Shown here piece by piece: positions 1-10,931 of a stretch of DNA of 64,000 nt. The stretch comes from Gari tellinella (Eukaryota > Mollusca > Bivalvia > Cardiida > Psammobiidae), in NCBI GenBank assembly GCA_922989275.2, contig OV277861.1:47097623-47161622 (forward strand). The letters are read 5' to 3'. Every line of letters begins with the position of its first letter. The stretch's first letter is position 1. The position numbers were made by a program, and so were the translations under genes. A model generated the notes under the pieces. It worked only from the letters and a program-made list of their open reading frames with translations. It searched no databases and had not been told where the DNA came from.

Positions 1-154
1 CTATACCGCTATCCGAATACCCTCCTCAGCTATCCTGTTCCATCAGCTGATATCTCAACGTGTAACCATACAGACGTATACTGACTGACACAGACTATAT
101 TACTGACATATACGTTTCTACGAGGCTTGGAGCCATACCATGCTGAGTCATGGA

Positions 155-271
155 TGTAGTGAACATAGGCAGTGTTAGACCCTCAAGCCTAAAGTCCGGA
201 CTTTTGGGTCAATGGTTATAACCCCCCTTGCAAGCGGGCGGTATTGGGTTTGATTCCCGGGCCCGGTCACT
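155..271 (+). mobile_element. tRNA-derived SINE, copy 1
   Basis: About 117 bp nearly repeated at 528-651. The 3' half (198-268) is tRNA-like: an A-box-like stretch around TCAATGGTTATA, an anticodon-loop-like CTTGCAA and a B-box-like GGTTTGATTCCC. It is a relic rather than a functional tRNA gene, because the D-arm and acceptor are degraded. The shared 5' part (155-197) lies outside any tRNA. Confidence 0.55.
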
Positions 272-527
272 ATAAAGTATAATGGCCTTGAGAATGGATT
301 TTTCTGCCCCATCTGGTGATGACTGTCCTTGCACAATGCATGAATCACCCACGGTATTATACAAGACGGAATCGCAACTCAGCGAAGTTGAATAGGCGAG
401 TGTCTGACTCTGACCTCTCGTGATGGTTGAATTTTGCAAGATCATGTGTCACGTGACAACATCTTCACTTTTTGCCTCGCTATCCTCTGATAGATAAAAA
501 GGACCTCAAAATAAAGATGGGGAGGAG

Positions 528-651
528 TGTAGTGAATATACGCAGTGTTAGGCCCTCGAACCTAAAGTCCGGACTTTTGGCTCAATGGTTATAAGTTATA
601 ACACTCGCCTTGCAAGCGGGAGGTCCCGGTTTCGATTCCTGGGCCCGGTCA
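528..651 (+). mobile_element. tRNA-derived SINE, copy 2
   Basis: Second copy, better preserved. CTCGC and GCGGG pair as an anticodon stem around the loop CTTGCAA (anticodon TGC, alanine), followed by GGTTTCGATTCC as B box. The D arm contains a short internal duplication (ATAAGTTATAA). The 3' end abuts the element that starts at 663. Confidence 0.6.
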
Positions 652-662
652 ATATATGGATA

Positions 663-1542
663 CAGCGTTTTTTCCCACCCAATTGGGAACGGGTCCGGTA
701 CCCCTCAGATTGGGAATTTTTCAAGTCAAATTGGGAAAAACGAGTTTTGAAATGATGACAACGCAGAAATTGGGAATTTAAGTTACTAAACCGTTAGAAC
801 TGTTTATGATGGTAAACATGGTGTAAAAACTAAATCTACGCTGGGTGTGTTACTCACAGTAGACGCTGTTGCGGCCGAGACAGAGTTGATGACTTGGTAA
901 AATCCAAAATCTTATCTTATCTATCTCTGAATACTGCCAATCAAGCTCGCGAGTGTTAAGGCAGTGATCTAGATTCAAGTTCTTCATTATCGTCTTTCTC
1001 AAAACAATTCTGTAATACTTTGAATTATGGCTCATGATTGTTTTAATTGTAGGTTTTCTATTTTATAAATGATGGTAAACAGAGTCAGACTGGGTTTGTA
1101 AACTCTTATCAATTTCAGCGGATTTTGCGATCACGCAATATTAACCAGTCTCGATGAAGGGGCATGTATAAATCTTCGCCCGGACCGTTTCCGAAATTCG
1201 GTCGTAATCACTGGTATTTTTTTATACATACTCCCAAAAATGTCAATGGAGTTGCGTAACTTTGTTTACATTCACGAGACCACGGAATTATAAACTTCTG
1301 TATATTTCCTTGACGAGACATTCATTGTAGCAAAAGATAAGTTGAAATATGGATGGTTTGCTATGATTTAAAGGGAAAAAGTAATTTGACAATTGGGAAA
1401 TATGTTTATTTTGATTGGAAACGGGTCCGATATTTGATTTCTTTTGATTGGGAAGGGTCCGGTTGCCAAATTGGGAAGGGTCCGCCTCCAATTGGGAACG
1501 GGACCCTTCCCCGGTACCGTTCAAAGAAGGAAAAAAACGCTG
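663..1542. mobile_element. hAT-like non-autonomous element, 880 bp
   Basis: Left end CAGCGTTTTTTCCC and right end GGAAAAAAACGCTG are inverted copies, and GGTACC occurs near both ends. The interior repeats ATTGGGAA and GGGTCCG many times near both termini. GGATA lies directly outside each end (658-662 and 1543-1547), a possible target duplication. The CAG...CTG ends suggest hAT, but hAT normally duplicates 8 bp, so the superfamily is tentative. No transposase reading frame is seen. Confidence 0.55.
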
Positions 1543-1613
1543 GGATAAGTAAGACCAAATCACTATAACACCGTTCACCTGCGGTGACTATGGAGGTCGA
1601 GTAAATAAATTAG

Positions 1614-1990
1614 TAATCAGACTGACACGCCACATGCATCCACTCTCCTATCGACAAATCCACACTTCAGCAAACTATTCTCTTTTTTTCCGGCTACAAT
1701 CAGTCTTTGGAATAGCTTACCAACTGACATTGCCCTTATACCTGATCTAGATCAGTTTAAGCTGGCAGTCAGTGGCCTTAGACATGTTTATTAAGTGCAG
1801 AAGCAGTGTTTTTATCCTATTTTAAACTGTCAATAAATCTTCTTGCTAATCAGTAACAAGACTTTTAACTGTATATCATTCTGTTCTTTATTACTTTTAA
1901 CTTTTCCTCTTATTAATCTGCTCTGACGCGCAGCTGCACGTAATACTCAGTACGAGGGTGATGAAGTATAAATAGATAGAAATGACAAGA
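1614..1990 (+). mobile_element. LINE 3' end (CR1/Jockey-like ORF2 C-terminus)
   Basis: Residues from about 1619 (RLTRHMHPLSYRQIH) continue, after one frameshift, into 1696-1794, which reads TISLWNSLPTDIALIPDL then DQFKLAV and a stop at 1792-1794. The WNSLP...L..FK signature is typical of the very C-terminus of CR1/Jockey-type reverse transcriptases. A 3' UTR of about 200 bp follows, ending near an ATAGATAGA stretch. Everything upstream is missing: a 5'-truncated, frameshifted relic. Confidence 0.7.
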
Positions 1991-2804
1991 TTTGTCAAAA
2001 GAAGAATAAACTGAATGAATGATGGAAAATGTTGGAAGAAATGTTCCATTTAATTCACACTGGTTACAATTTTTCAATGTCTACGTCTACGTGATACTCC
2101 CAACGATCAATTGCTGATCATGACAGGGAGGTCAGGGACAGTTAGTTAAAAGGTTAAAAACATGTAATGATGATACAGATATGGCTAAAAATAGGTTAAA
2201 ATGGTTAAAAACAAAGTGCATGATTACTGACTGTAAGTGCTGAGGCAATGATACCTATTCTTACCAGTAGACGCAGGTGTGGTAGAAGTTCCGAAACCTG
2301 CAGTTGAGGCGCCGCCAAAAAGTGACTGCGTCGGCGCAGTTCCAAAAGAAAAACCTGACATATCAAACAGAAAGTGCACAATTTTTTAACAACCGGAAAC
2401 CACGTTCCGCGCCGAAGAACGTTCCGAGATTTTCACCTTTTTGTAATATTTACAAGTGAAATGTCCGAGAGTGGGGTATATAACTCCTTATTACCGACCC
2501 CAAACCCGAACTCCCGATCCTTTACGGAAATTGCCGAGTTATTTCTTAAGTTCATTTTTTCGATTTTTCCGGAATTTTGTGTCACATGTGATATATAATG
2601 GACATTTTCACTGATCAAAAAATATTTATATGGGTCATATTTATATATGTAGTTAAAAACGGTTGGCTGTGTATACAGATCCACACTGTCTGATACAAAT
2701 AGTTCTCTTCACACTATAGTCAAGCGGTCTAATAATAACCGATTACAGTAATACATCAGATATAAATGGTCATTAAGATCTAATGATTTTAACCTTTATA
2801 GTAG
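1991..2804. other. gene-free stretch
   Basis: I see no gene, hairpin or named repeat here. Several GTTAAAA words recur at 2145-2210. Short open frames on both strands lack family features. Confidence 0.4.
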
Positions 2805-3005
2805 TTATAGGCCCTTTGCTTGCTCGTGGCATCGTAGTAAGTGGATGCTCCATGTGAGTTCTCTGGAAAGTAGTTCTATCTGACTAACTTCTTGATCAGT
2901 GGGTCTATAGTCGTGAGTGAGTGCAGTCAAGCACAAGTTGTGTAAAGGTTTCTTCCCTTTCTGTGAGGTTAGAGGTATTTGGTCTCCCATGGATTTGCAA
3001 AAATC

Positions 3006-3168
3006 TGTAACATGCGAACCGAGAGACCCAGCAACAACAAACTCCGTCGGTGCAAAGCTTAAGCTCACACCAAGAAATGTTTGTTGCGCTATATAATTGA
3101 CTCACTTCCCAACATACAACGGTTTGGGAAGCCTCATTTGAATATACCAACGTACCACGTACGTTACA
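3006..3168 (-). repeat. TRIM LTR (3' LTR in element orientation)
   Basis: 163 bp with TG...CA termini and 6-bp inverted ends TGTAAC/GTTACA. About 98% identical to 3276-3438. Confidence 0.75.
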
Positions 3169-3275
3169 TAACTCTCCCCTCCGAGAAGTCTCGTCCCGAG
3201 ACTTGGACCCTGGGAGAACCGTGGGTAAGGCAACTCCAGTATGGCAATTGGCATTATCCCACCGCTGCCACCATT

Positions 3276-3438
3276 TGTAACATACGAACCGAGAGACCCA
3301 GCAACAACAAACTCCGTCGGTGCAAAGCTTAAGCTTACACCAAGAAATGTTTGTTGCGCTATATAATTGACTCACTTCCCAACATACAACGGTTTGGGAA
3401 GCCTCATTTGAATATACCAACGTACCACGTCCGTTACA
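3276..3438 (-). repeat. TRIM LTR (5' LTR in element orientation)
   Basis: 163 bp, the same ends as its partner. The putative primer-binding site lies just inside it at about 3258-3274. Confidence 0.75.
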
Positions 3439-3957
3439 CATCTATGTATCTGTTCCTTATACATGTATTTCTCTTATATTTCTCTCTAATTTGTGTAAAG
3501 GCGGGGCAACTTGAAAAGAAGTGGGCTCTGGAGTCATCTTCTTTGTTACATAATTTGCATGTAGGGTTTACAGTATATTGGTTAAATACTGCTCTGGTTG
3601 ACTGCAGTGTATAGGTGCCAGTTAGAAGTTTGGCCTTTGTTTCTGCTCTTCGGACATCAGCCAGGTTTGGCCTTACAGTGGTGAAAACGTGATGAGCTTG
3701 TCCGACTGTTATACGCTCAGAATTAAGATACTTCAATGATGATTTTTAAAGGATTTCTTCACTCCATCTTTCTGTAGTGCTTTTATCTACAGCCTCCTTC
3801 AGTCTGTTCTTCCACGTCTCCTTGTCTGGTGGGTTAGCCATAAGTGAATACGCATCTGGTAGATTATAGACAAGAAGAAGGCGCCGTGATCTTGAGAAGA
3901 AGATGTTGTCTGATAGTGTAGTTTAAACAATATTTTATTCAGAAGAAAAGGAATGGA

Positions 3958-5215
3958 CAACACTCTAGCGGCTACAAATTTCATCCGATCTTCATGAAAC
4001 TTGATGACAATGTTTGTTTTGAAGAACTCTAGGTCAAGTTCGAATGTGGGTTATGTAGGGTAAAAAACTAGGTCACTAAGCCAAATCATAAAAAAAATCT
4101 TGTTAACACTCTAGAGACTACAAATCTTATCGGATCTTAATGAAACTTGGTCAAAATTGATTACTAGGTCAAGTTTGAATATAGGTTATGCTCGGTCAAA
4201 AACTAGGTCACTATGTCAAATCATAGAAACACCTTGTTAACACTGTAGAGGCTACACATCTCATTGGAATTTAACGCATCCTGGTCAGAATGTTTGCCTA
4301 ATTTACTTCTAGCTAAAGTTCGAATATGGGTCATGTTGGGTCAAAAACTATGTCACTAGGTCAAATCATAGGAATATCTTGTTTACACTCTATAGGCTTC
4401 GAATCCCATCTTATCTTCATGAAACTTGGTCAAAATGTTTGCTTATTCATATCTAGGTCCAATTAGAATATGAGTTATGTCCGGTCAAAAACTAGGTCAC
4501 TAGGTCAAATCATAGAAAAACCGTGTTAACACTCTAGAGGCTTCAGATCCGATCATCTTGTTTACACTCTATAGGTTTCGAATCTCATCTTATCTTCATG
4601 AAACTTGGTCAAAATGTTTGCCTTATTCATATCTAGATCACGTTAGAATATGAATTATGTCCGGTCAAAAACTAGGTCACTAGGTCAAATCATAGAAAAA
4701 ACATGTTAAAACTCTAGAGGCTTCAGATCTCATTGGATTTTATTGCAAGTTAGTCAGAATGTTTGCCTAATTGATATCTAGGTCGAGTTTGAATATGGGT
4801 CATGTCGGATCAAAATCTTGGTCACTAGGTCAAATCAAAGAAAAACATTTGTCACAGTGTGTAGATTCATCATCACTTGTACGGCCTCGCTGTACAAGCG
4901 CGCTTTTATGGCGACGTGGTAGAGTGCATGACTGCGAACCTGGCGATCCGGGTTCAAACCCGGGTCGGCGCGGGTGTTTCTTTATAAAGAGCACCGGGTT
5001 ATATTTGGCACACAACGTGTTAACCCTATAGAGGCTACAAATCTCATTAGATCTGAATGAAAATTGCCAGAATGTTTGTCTACATCAAATCTAGGTCAAA
5101 ATAAAATGTGGATTGTGTTCGGTCAGAAACTAGGTTAAAGCTTAGAAAAATCTTGTTAACACTTTAAAGGTTAATTGTAGATCATGTTCAGCCGTAATCT
5201 AGGTCACTATAGGTC
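3958..5215. repeat. mollusc-type tandem array with GGTCA half-sites
   Basis: Irregular tandem units of roughly 130-180 bp built on AACACTCTAGAGGCTACA, CTTCATGAAACTTGGTCA and AACTAGGTCACTAGGTCA. At least seven units are recognisable, diverged and partly deleted. Two perfect DR2 elements (AGGTCA-CT-AGGTCA) lie at 4494-4507 and 4674-4687. The array is split by the tRNA-like insert near 4850-5015. No coding content. Confidence 0.7.
4897..4977 (+). mobile_element. tRNA-like SINE head
   Basis: Contains an A-box-like TGGCGACGTGGTAGAGTG and a perfect T arm with CCGGG/CCGGG around TTCAAAC, giving B box GGGTTCAAACC. The acceptor and anticodon stems do not pair fully, so this is probably a tRNA-derived SINE or tRNA pseudogene. 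A short hairpin (CTTGTAC...GTACAAG, 4877-4898) precedes it. Confidence 0.5.
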
Positions 5216-5488
5216 ATGCTTTACATGGTGTACCAGGTGAGCGATTTAGGGCCATGGTGGCCCTTGTTCTTGTTCCCTGGAAAGTTGAAATTCCATTTCC
5301 TCGGGTTGTTCGGCTACATCCGATATGTTAATAGTTGTACCTGTGAATTCAGTACAGAATTTCTTGGGGGTTGAGTGGTCCTTCCCCTATCGTGGTATAG
5401 CCTTTGATACAGTGTTTTGGATCTGCTGTGTAACGGTTGTGTTGGATTTACTGGGTTTCTGTAGTCTCCAGTCAGATGCATCGCCACG
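5216..5488. other. unassigned sequence
   Basis: No confident feature. It lies just downstream of the minus-strand LINE ORF1 and may be remains of the same LINE. Confidence 0.3.
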
Positions 5489-7690
5489 TTATTTCTTCCT
5501 GTTATTCCATCTTCTACTGCTGCTCAAGTGCTGAGGAGGAGCATTCTCATTCACAGACTGTCTGGAGTGAGGCGCCTTGGGAAGTGCATACTTCCTATTG
5601 TCCTTGTCATTTGCCGTTAACTGTCCTTCATCTGGGTTCGTCTGTTTAAAGCTGTTGGGCTTGTAGAAGCGCCTAGTGCTTTTTGTGTGGTAAATTGTCA
5701 TACTGAGAGAGTGCAGCTGATGCAGCTGGGTTTTGGTTACACTAGAATTGCCCATTTTGTTGGTCAGCTGAGCCCTGTCTATAGGTCCTCTCAGTTTTAT
5801 GGGGATCTGTAGTCAGGCCATGAGTCTGTTGACAAGCATAATGGGGTAACCATGGAGTGGTTTGTGTTTGTCCTTGGATATTTGGATGTTCTGGTGGGGT
5901 TTGGAAGACTGGCGGGGGAAAGTTGGTGGGGGGTAGATGTGTTCCAGACACATGTATTGGTGTATGTCTATGGCTTGTCCATGGCAGATGTGGGTGGTGA
6001 TTGGGTATAAAAGGTACTTGTTGACTGTAGCTTCCTGTGAGACGTGTTCCATGTACAAGCTGGCACGGTTGAATGCTGCATGGTTGTTGCCTGCTCTGCA
6101 TCGCTAGTCCTTAAAATTGGATCGAAAGTTGGTTTACATTTTCCAGGTTGCTAAGCATAGTCTTTAATATTTCATTCTCTAAATGACTAATTCTATTTGC
6201 TATGTATGGTTCAGTTAAATGGCGAGGATAAGAGGATGGGGTCCATGTGACTACTGCTTTGGTTTTGTAGGGTTAGGATTTTATTTTTCTTTCAAGCTTG
6301 TCTATTTTCTTTTCTAGTTTAGATAGGGTTGAGATTGAGAAGTCCAGTTGTTGTTGGATGTCTGAGGACTGTTGTTCTGATTTCTGTTTCCGCTTAGAAG
6401 GTATCTCCTCTCGCTCTTTTTCTGTATCCCTGTTCTCTGGGTGGTCTTGCTCTTTGTAGTCGGTCTACATTGTCTGTGTCAGCAGATGTCCCACTGGCAG
6501 TATCTGTCCTGCTATCATGTCTCCCTGTTCCTTGTCCCTGCTCACTCAACCCTGTGACACTGGGATGAAATGTTACTGTACGACTTTGAATGTCAGATAT
6601 CGAAGCTACTGAGGGGGGGGGGGGGACGGGGGGGGAGTCTGTATCTGCGACTGTTTCGGGAGGGTGGAGCATTCTTGTTCGGAAGCTAATCATTGCATTT
6701 GTAATCATGTCAGAGAAGAGAAGATAGGGTCTTGGGAGGGGCAAAGGGGCTCCTGACTGAAATCTTGTACGCCATCAACTGTATCTGTTTTGGAGAGCCG
6801 TTTATGGTCGAGAGTTATCAAGTCATCCCCACCACTGTGAAGGGAATCATGTGTGTATGTGTGTGTGTGTGTGTGTGTGTGGGGGGGGGGGGGTCATTCG
6901 AAAATGGTTGCATGAAAGACAGCTGTAAGGAGAGTCGCCATCTGCGTAGAATTCTTCTAGGTTCCCGTCCAGCTGTTCGCACCTGTAATGGTACCAGGAC
7001 TGACATCCGTCACAGGCAATTCCTTCAGAGACCCGTGTATTACAGTGGGCACAAATATCTTGGTCCCTTTCCGGATCAATGGAGGTGGGAACCTTATTTG
7101 TTTGCTCTCGATGTTCGATCGCCTTGACGACAGTAGCTGTTTGAAGAGAGAAGCTGGCTTGGCTGTTAGGATCTCTTATGCTTTTCTCCAAACATCTGTC
7201 AATAATGCCTGCATAAAGCCTGTCTAAATCATTTTACCTAGGGTTATCTTCAAGTTTTTATATGGATTGGAGGAATTTCGTACTGGAAGAAGGGAACACA
7301 GGTTCCATTTATAAGGATGGAACACTTTGTGTGATACATAGTAATTGTAAACTTATTTTGTTTGCCAGTGCCTTCTCCTGCCACTCTACTCATTCCTCTT
7401 ATTATAAACTCGGGCGTGTTGCCTTGTCTGTCTATGGAGGTTTCAGACTGAAGGAATATCTTAAAAGTATTACCAACCTCCTGGTTTTCTGTCATCTGGG
7501 TCAATTCCCTCTTCAATAGATCATAGCAGCCTGTACTGCATTCAATTTTGAGCTGGCGCCCGGAGTCCTTTGGTATAATGTTGATGAAAGGACGGTCGCA
7601 GTGTGATCTCTTCTTTTTGAGGCTTTTTGTTTCATTCAGATTGTAATTTCCCTTGTGCTTGCAGCTTGTATGTGAGTGAATACATGTCAT
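5489..7690 (-). mobile_element. LINE ORF1 (PHD finger, coiled coil, Pro/Gln-rich), decayed
   Basis: Read on the minus strand, pieces line up as one ORF1 in several frames. The N-terminal part (7690-7250) includes FTITMYHTKCSILINGT. A PHD-type zinc finger (about 7058-6905) is intact: CAHCNTRVSEGIACDGC then YHYRC and CLSC (C-x2-C-x9-C-x2-C-x4-H-x2-C...C-x2-C). A Pro-rich linker follows (6744-6394), then a heptad-like segment near 6390-6290 (STLSKLEKKIDKLER). The Pro/Gln/His-rich tail (6101-5489) ends RRWNNRKK. PHD-containing ORF1 proteins are known from non-LTR retrotransposons. A GT/G microsatellite, frameshifts and a stop break it. Confidence 0.65.
6849..6893. repeat. (GT)n plus poly-G microsatellite
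   Basis: A GT run followed by 13 G's, inside the LINE ORF1. A second, interrupted G-rich run lies at 6613-6637. Confidence 0.9.
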
Positions 7691-8385
7691 TTGATAGTTT
7701 ATTGCATTCAGGATCACTGACTTTGCACCAGAATGATATCAATCTGTTCTGGATATCGATTTTAAGTAGCATAACTCCGACTTCACCATAAATCATATGT
7801 GATGGGGTTGATTTTTTTAAGTTTAGGATAAGTTTAAGAAATTTTAGTTGCACCTTTTCAATGACATCTTTGTTTCCAGTTCCCCATAATTCACACCCAT
7901 AGAGCAGTATAGGCTTTATGGTTGTATTGAAGAGGTCTATTTGCATTTCAATTGGTATGTTTAGTGTTCTAGTATTTTTTAGTAGTGGAAACATGGCTTT
8001 ATTAGCTTGTTCTGCAATATGTTTTTTAGTTTTGATATAACATCCAGTTCTGGACAAGAAGATCCCCAGATATTTATATTCACATATAATTTCTATTTCT
8101 TTTTCCTGATATTTAAAATGATTCTTATATGTTTTACTTCTGCTACCAACTATAATTATTTTTGTTTTTTCAGTGTTAACTGTAAGCTTAGAATTCCTGA
8201 AAAATGTCAAGGCTCTTTTGTAGGTCACTGGCATTATTACTCCAAATAACTGTATCATCAGCATATAAAATGATAAATAGTTGGAAATACATATATAAAT
8301 CTTCATGGTTAACATTACATTCAATTCCATTTGCTCTTTTTTCTTCAAGATACTGTTCTAGGTCGTTAAGAAAAATGCGGAAAAC
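7685..8385 (-). mobile_element. LINE reverse transcriptase fragment
   Basis: Minus-strand frames give FRIFLNDLEQYLEEKRANGI, then an FIILYADDTVIW catalytic box in a shifted frame. The main frame follows (KYLGIFLSRTG, KHIAEQANKA, KPILLYGCELWGTGN, VQLKFLKLIL). It is homologous along its length to the RT at 16439-17878. It is 5'-truncated near 8385 and ends near 7685, directly joined to the LINE ORF1. Dead by frameshift across YADD. Confidence 0.75.
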
Positions 8386-10330
8386 TGGAAATTATAGTGA
8401 AACTTCTAAGAAAATTATATTTTCAAAAAACGAATGCCAAAATTGATCACGTACCTTATTTTTCTAATGTGCTTTTGTAAAATGGTTTCAAATTACGTGT
8501 AGTGAGTGTCTGGAAATTGACCTTTCACATGATGTATAAATTAGACCCGATTGTGTACCAGCGCCCTTGTTACCCTGATGACGGCATCATGGTTCTGTTA
8601 AATGAGAATTCGCCATGCTGCATTTACAGCCTAAGGTTAGTTTAAATAACTGCTATTTGCACTATTTGGCTCAGAAATTGAACTGTTTGGTTACCTTAAG
8701 TATTATTTTCAATTAGAAAACTATTTTTTTCATATAGAAATGACAACCCCGAACATCCTAACCTAAGATGAACCACTCGAACGTGACCGAGGTAAGAATA
8801 AATTAAGACGTCGTCAGCCTGTTTAACCTCACATACTGATAAACATGATTCTAGCTTAATTTTTTGGCTCATTCAAAATTATATAATTAAGGAACCTACA
8901 TCAAATTCAGAATCTTTCGCGGAAAATTACGAAAGTCACAAATCATTTTCAGATAGGTCACTAATAAAAATAAAGCCACGGATGTTTTGCATTCAAATAA
9001 CAGTGTACATTACATTTTTAAATCAATTGTGATGTTAATGAAAAAGATTTAAAAAATATATAAAACATACACTAAGAATATGTATATCCGTGATTTCCGT
9101 GAAAATCCGTGAGTTGTTAAATTGTCGTTTATTTGCAAATAAACACACGCCTAAATATTAAAAAAGGACTAGATTATATTAGAAACTGGAATTGTTCTTT
9201 TAAAGTCTCAGGGTTAAATTGGTTAAATAATATTGATTCTGTTTGATCAGTGGTCGTAATAGAGGGATTTAAAGAGACTGAAATCCAAATTGGCTTAAAA
9301 CTTCTTTTTTTTTGTAAATGGATGCCAGTCGCCTATACTGGTATAAAGTAGGATTGGCACGATAGTCAATAGTGTCGATGGACTTATCGTGATAGCCACG
9401 ATAGTCAACTATCGATTGCTAAAACAAACTATCGATACTATTGTCGATAGTTTGAACTACTATCGATAGTTGGACCTCTATTAATTTCATCAAATAAATA
9501 ATGTAAAACTTCTTTTCAAATAACTATATCCATGATTTGTACCTGCTTTTTGAGACGGTGTGTTTGATTTTGTTCCCAGTGTGTGTTTAAGTATCCGTTC
9601 GTCCTTTTCCCTACAGCTTGTTTCAACAAATGGTTGCTTAAAGCAGGTTGAAAGGAAAGCAGAACGAATGTGCATTAAGGGTTCGAATTTTTTTCTGGTT
9701 TGAACATAAATGTTTTTTCCTAAACTAGATCTAATAATAAGTACATGTATCTATGAAGGCACCAGGCACACGTTTTAGGCTAAATTGGGCCTAAGTGAAC
9801 TTCAACTTAAAAATACTGTACATAGATACAAATCTATTTTCCTGATTTCTTATCATTAGAAAGGGTAATGTTTTTCTTAATATAGTCGTATAAGGGAGGA
9901 TATTCAAGTTTGATGCTTAAGCCGAGAGAGATACAACCCTCTTGGTTTTTGGCATAATCATATAAGAATATAAAAGCAGTACCTTAATGTTTAAATATTC
10001 GAAAAATACTGTTGAAGATGGAACATTATTTAAAACAAAATATACTACCATAAAGTGTAAGTTCAGCCCTTTCGCCTCATTTGAGGGCAGATATTGTAAT
10101 TTGAACCATTATGTTTTTTATTGTTGTTACACATTTCTCCCTTACCGGGTATTCCATGTGCTCTTTATCGATTACTTCTTAGGATAGTCGCGTATCGGCT
10201 CATTTTCAACGGGAAGTAACTCCCTCGATTAAACCAGGCATCTGAGCAAAATAGTCCCTAATGTAATACCAGCAAATAGTTTTCTTTTTCAACAAATCTT
10301 TCACAGAACGGTCGCTAAATAAGGTTAATC
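8386..10330. other. gene-free stretch
   Basis: AT-rich DNA with no supported gene. It holds the ATCGAT-motif cluster at 9355-9480 and otherwise only short chance open frames. Confidence 0.4.
9355..9480. repeat. ATCGAT palindrome cluster
   Basis: About 125 bp holding at least eight spaced copies of CTATCGAT / ATAGT variants on both strands (ACTATCGATTG, ACTATCGATACTAT, CTACTATCGATAGTT). Several are perfect CTATCGATAG palindromes. It may be the relic of one inverted repeat or a small satellite. Confidence 0.55.
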
Positions 10331-10539
10331 TACAGTTAAACCTCTCTATTACGGCCACTCAAACGAAGGCTAATTGATTGTATAAAAGACAGGTGACCGC
10401 TTAAAGCAATGTGACAGTGAAACAGAAAGCTACTGTAGGATCTTTCTGTTTTACTGTTACCTTGCTTTAAGTGGTCACCTGTCGTAAACACCTAATAATT
10501 AACACAATTCAATGGTCGTTAAAGAGGGGGTTTACTGTA
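10331..10539 (+). mobile_element. MITE family C (pogo/Tigger-like ends)
   Basis: TA-flanked inverted ends TACAGTTAAACCTCTCTA and GAGGGGGTTTACTGTA, 209 bp. The centre is a type II hairpin based on CTTAAAGCAATGTGACAG. The CAGT...ACTG ends at TA fit pogo/Tigger-type elements. No transposase. Confidence 0.75.
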
Positions 10540-10559
10540 TTTGCAATCAAGGCGACTAC

Positions 10560-10809
10560 TACAGTGGAGAATCTGTTATTCTTTCCCGTTTAAACGCAAA
10601 CGTACGCAAACGCAAAACACTAAAACGTAGAAAAGTACAACTTTTGGACAATTATGATAATTCATGTTTATCTTGGTGGTAAACAGTTTGGAGCATGATC
10701 AGGCACCGGGTTACCCGGCGTCTGATCTGGCTCCAAACTGTTTGCACTGCAAATAATAGTTTTAGCGTAACCGCGTTTATTGGGAAAGAATATCGTTTTC
10801 TCCACTGTA
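10560..10809 (+). mobile_element. MITE family A, with type I hairpin
   Basis: 250 bp. Ends TACAGTGGAGAATCTGTTAT and GTTTTCTCCACTGTA lie at TA. GTTTAAACGC-rich inner ends flank the hairpin at 10681-10744. Two arm changes (GAGCATG, AGGCACC) reduce pairing in this copy. Confidence 0.8.
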
Positions 10810-10931
10810 TAAGCAAGGTGAAATAAAAGCAAAGATGCATGTAGGGGCTTTCCGCTCTACTTCCATCATGAGTTTGCCGTACCATATGCCTTTAATACCA
10901 TCATCAATAATTATTCTTCTACTCAGTGGTC

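Larger units (their letters stand above)
3006..3438 (-). mobile_element. TRIM (miniature LTR retrotransposon)
   Basis: Two 163-bp direct repeats (3006-3168 and 3276-3438), three differences between them, each beginning TGTAAC and ending GTTACA. They flank only 107 bp. Read on the minus strand, TGGTGGCAGCGGTGGGA, a plausible primer-binding site, starts 2-3 bases after the upstream LTR. GGAGGGGAGAG, a polypurine tract, lies just before the downstream LTR, and each LTR has TATATAG. No coding capacity. It interrupts the LINE ORF2; joining the flanks restores that frame. No clear target duplication. Confidence 0.75.
2805..3957 (-). mobile_element. LINE ORF2 C-terminal fragment, interrupted by a TRIM
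   Basis: Minus-strand translation from about 3905 gives LPDAYSLMANPPDKETWKNR, an in-frame TAA just above 3736, then 3736-3439 with a zinc knuckle CKLCNKEDDSRAHFFSSC (C-x2-C...H-x4-C). The frame resumes left of the TRIM as FLQIHGRPNTSNLTEREE then TQLVLDC. After a frameshift it continues as the conserved tail SQIELLSREL and stops at 2805. This is the C-terminal end of a Jockey/CR1-like ORF2. It is dead: one stop, one frameshift, one 433-bp insertion. Confidence 0.72.

Noticed and set aside
2905..3441. 178-codon minus-strand frame with two identical halves
   Set aside because: The duplication is the two TRIM LTRs; only the last ~45 codons are genuine LINE ORF2.
4897..4977. functional tRNA genes here and at 198-268, 571-651, 23690-23790, 32666-32752, 46667-46735 and 54650-54730
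   Set aside because: B boxes are good, but acceptor, D or anticodon stems fail, or the A-B spacing is wrong. They are tRNA-derived repeats.
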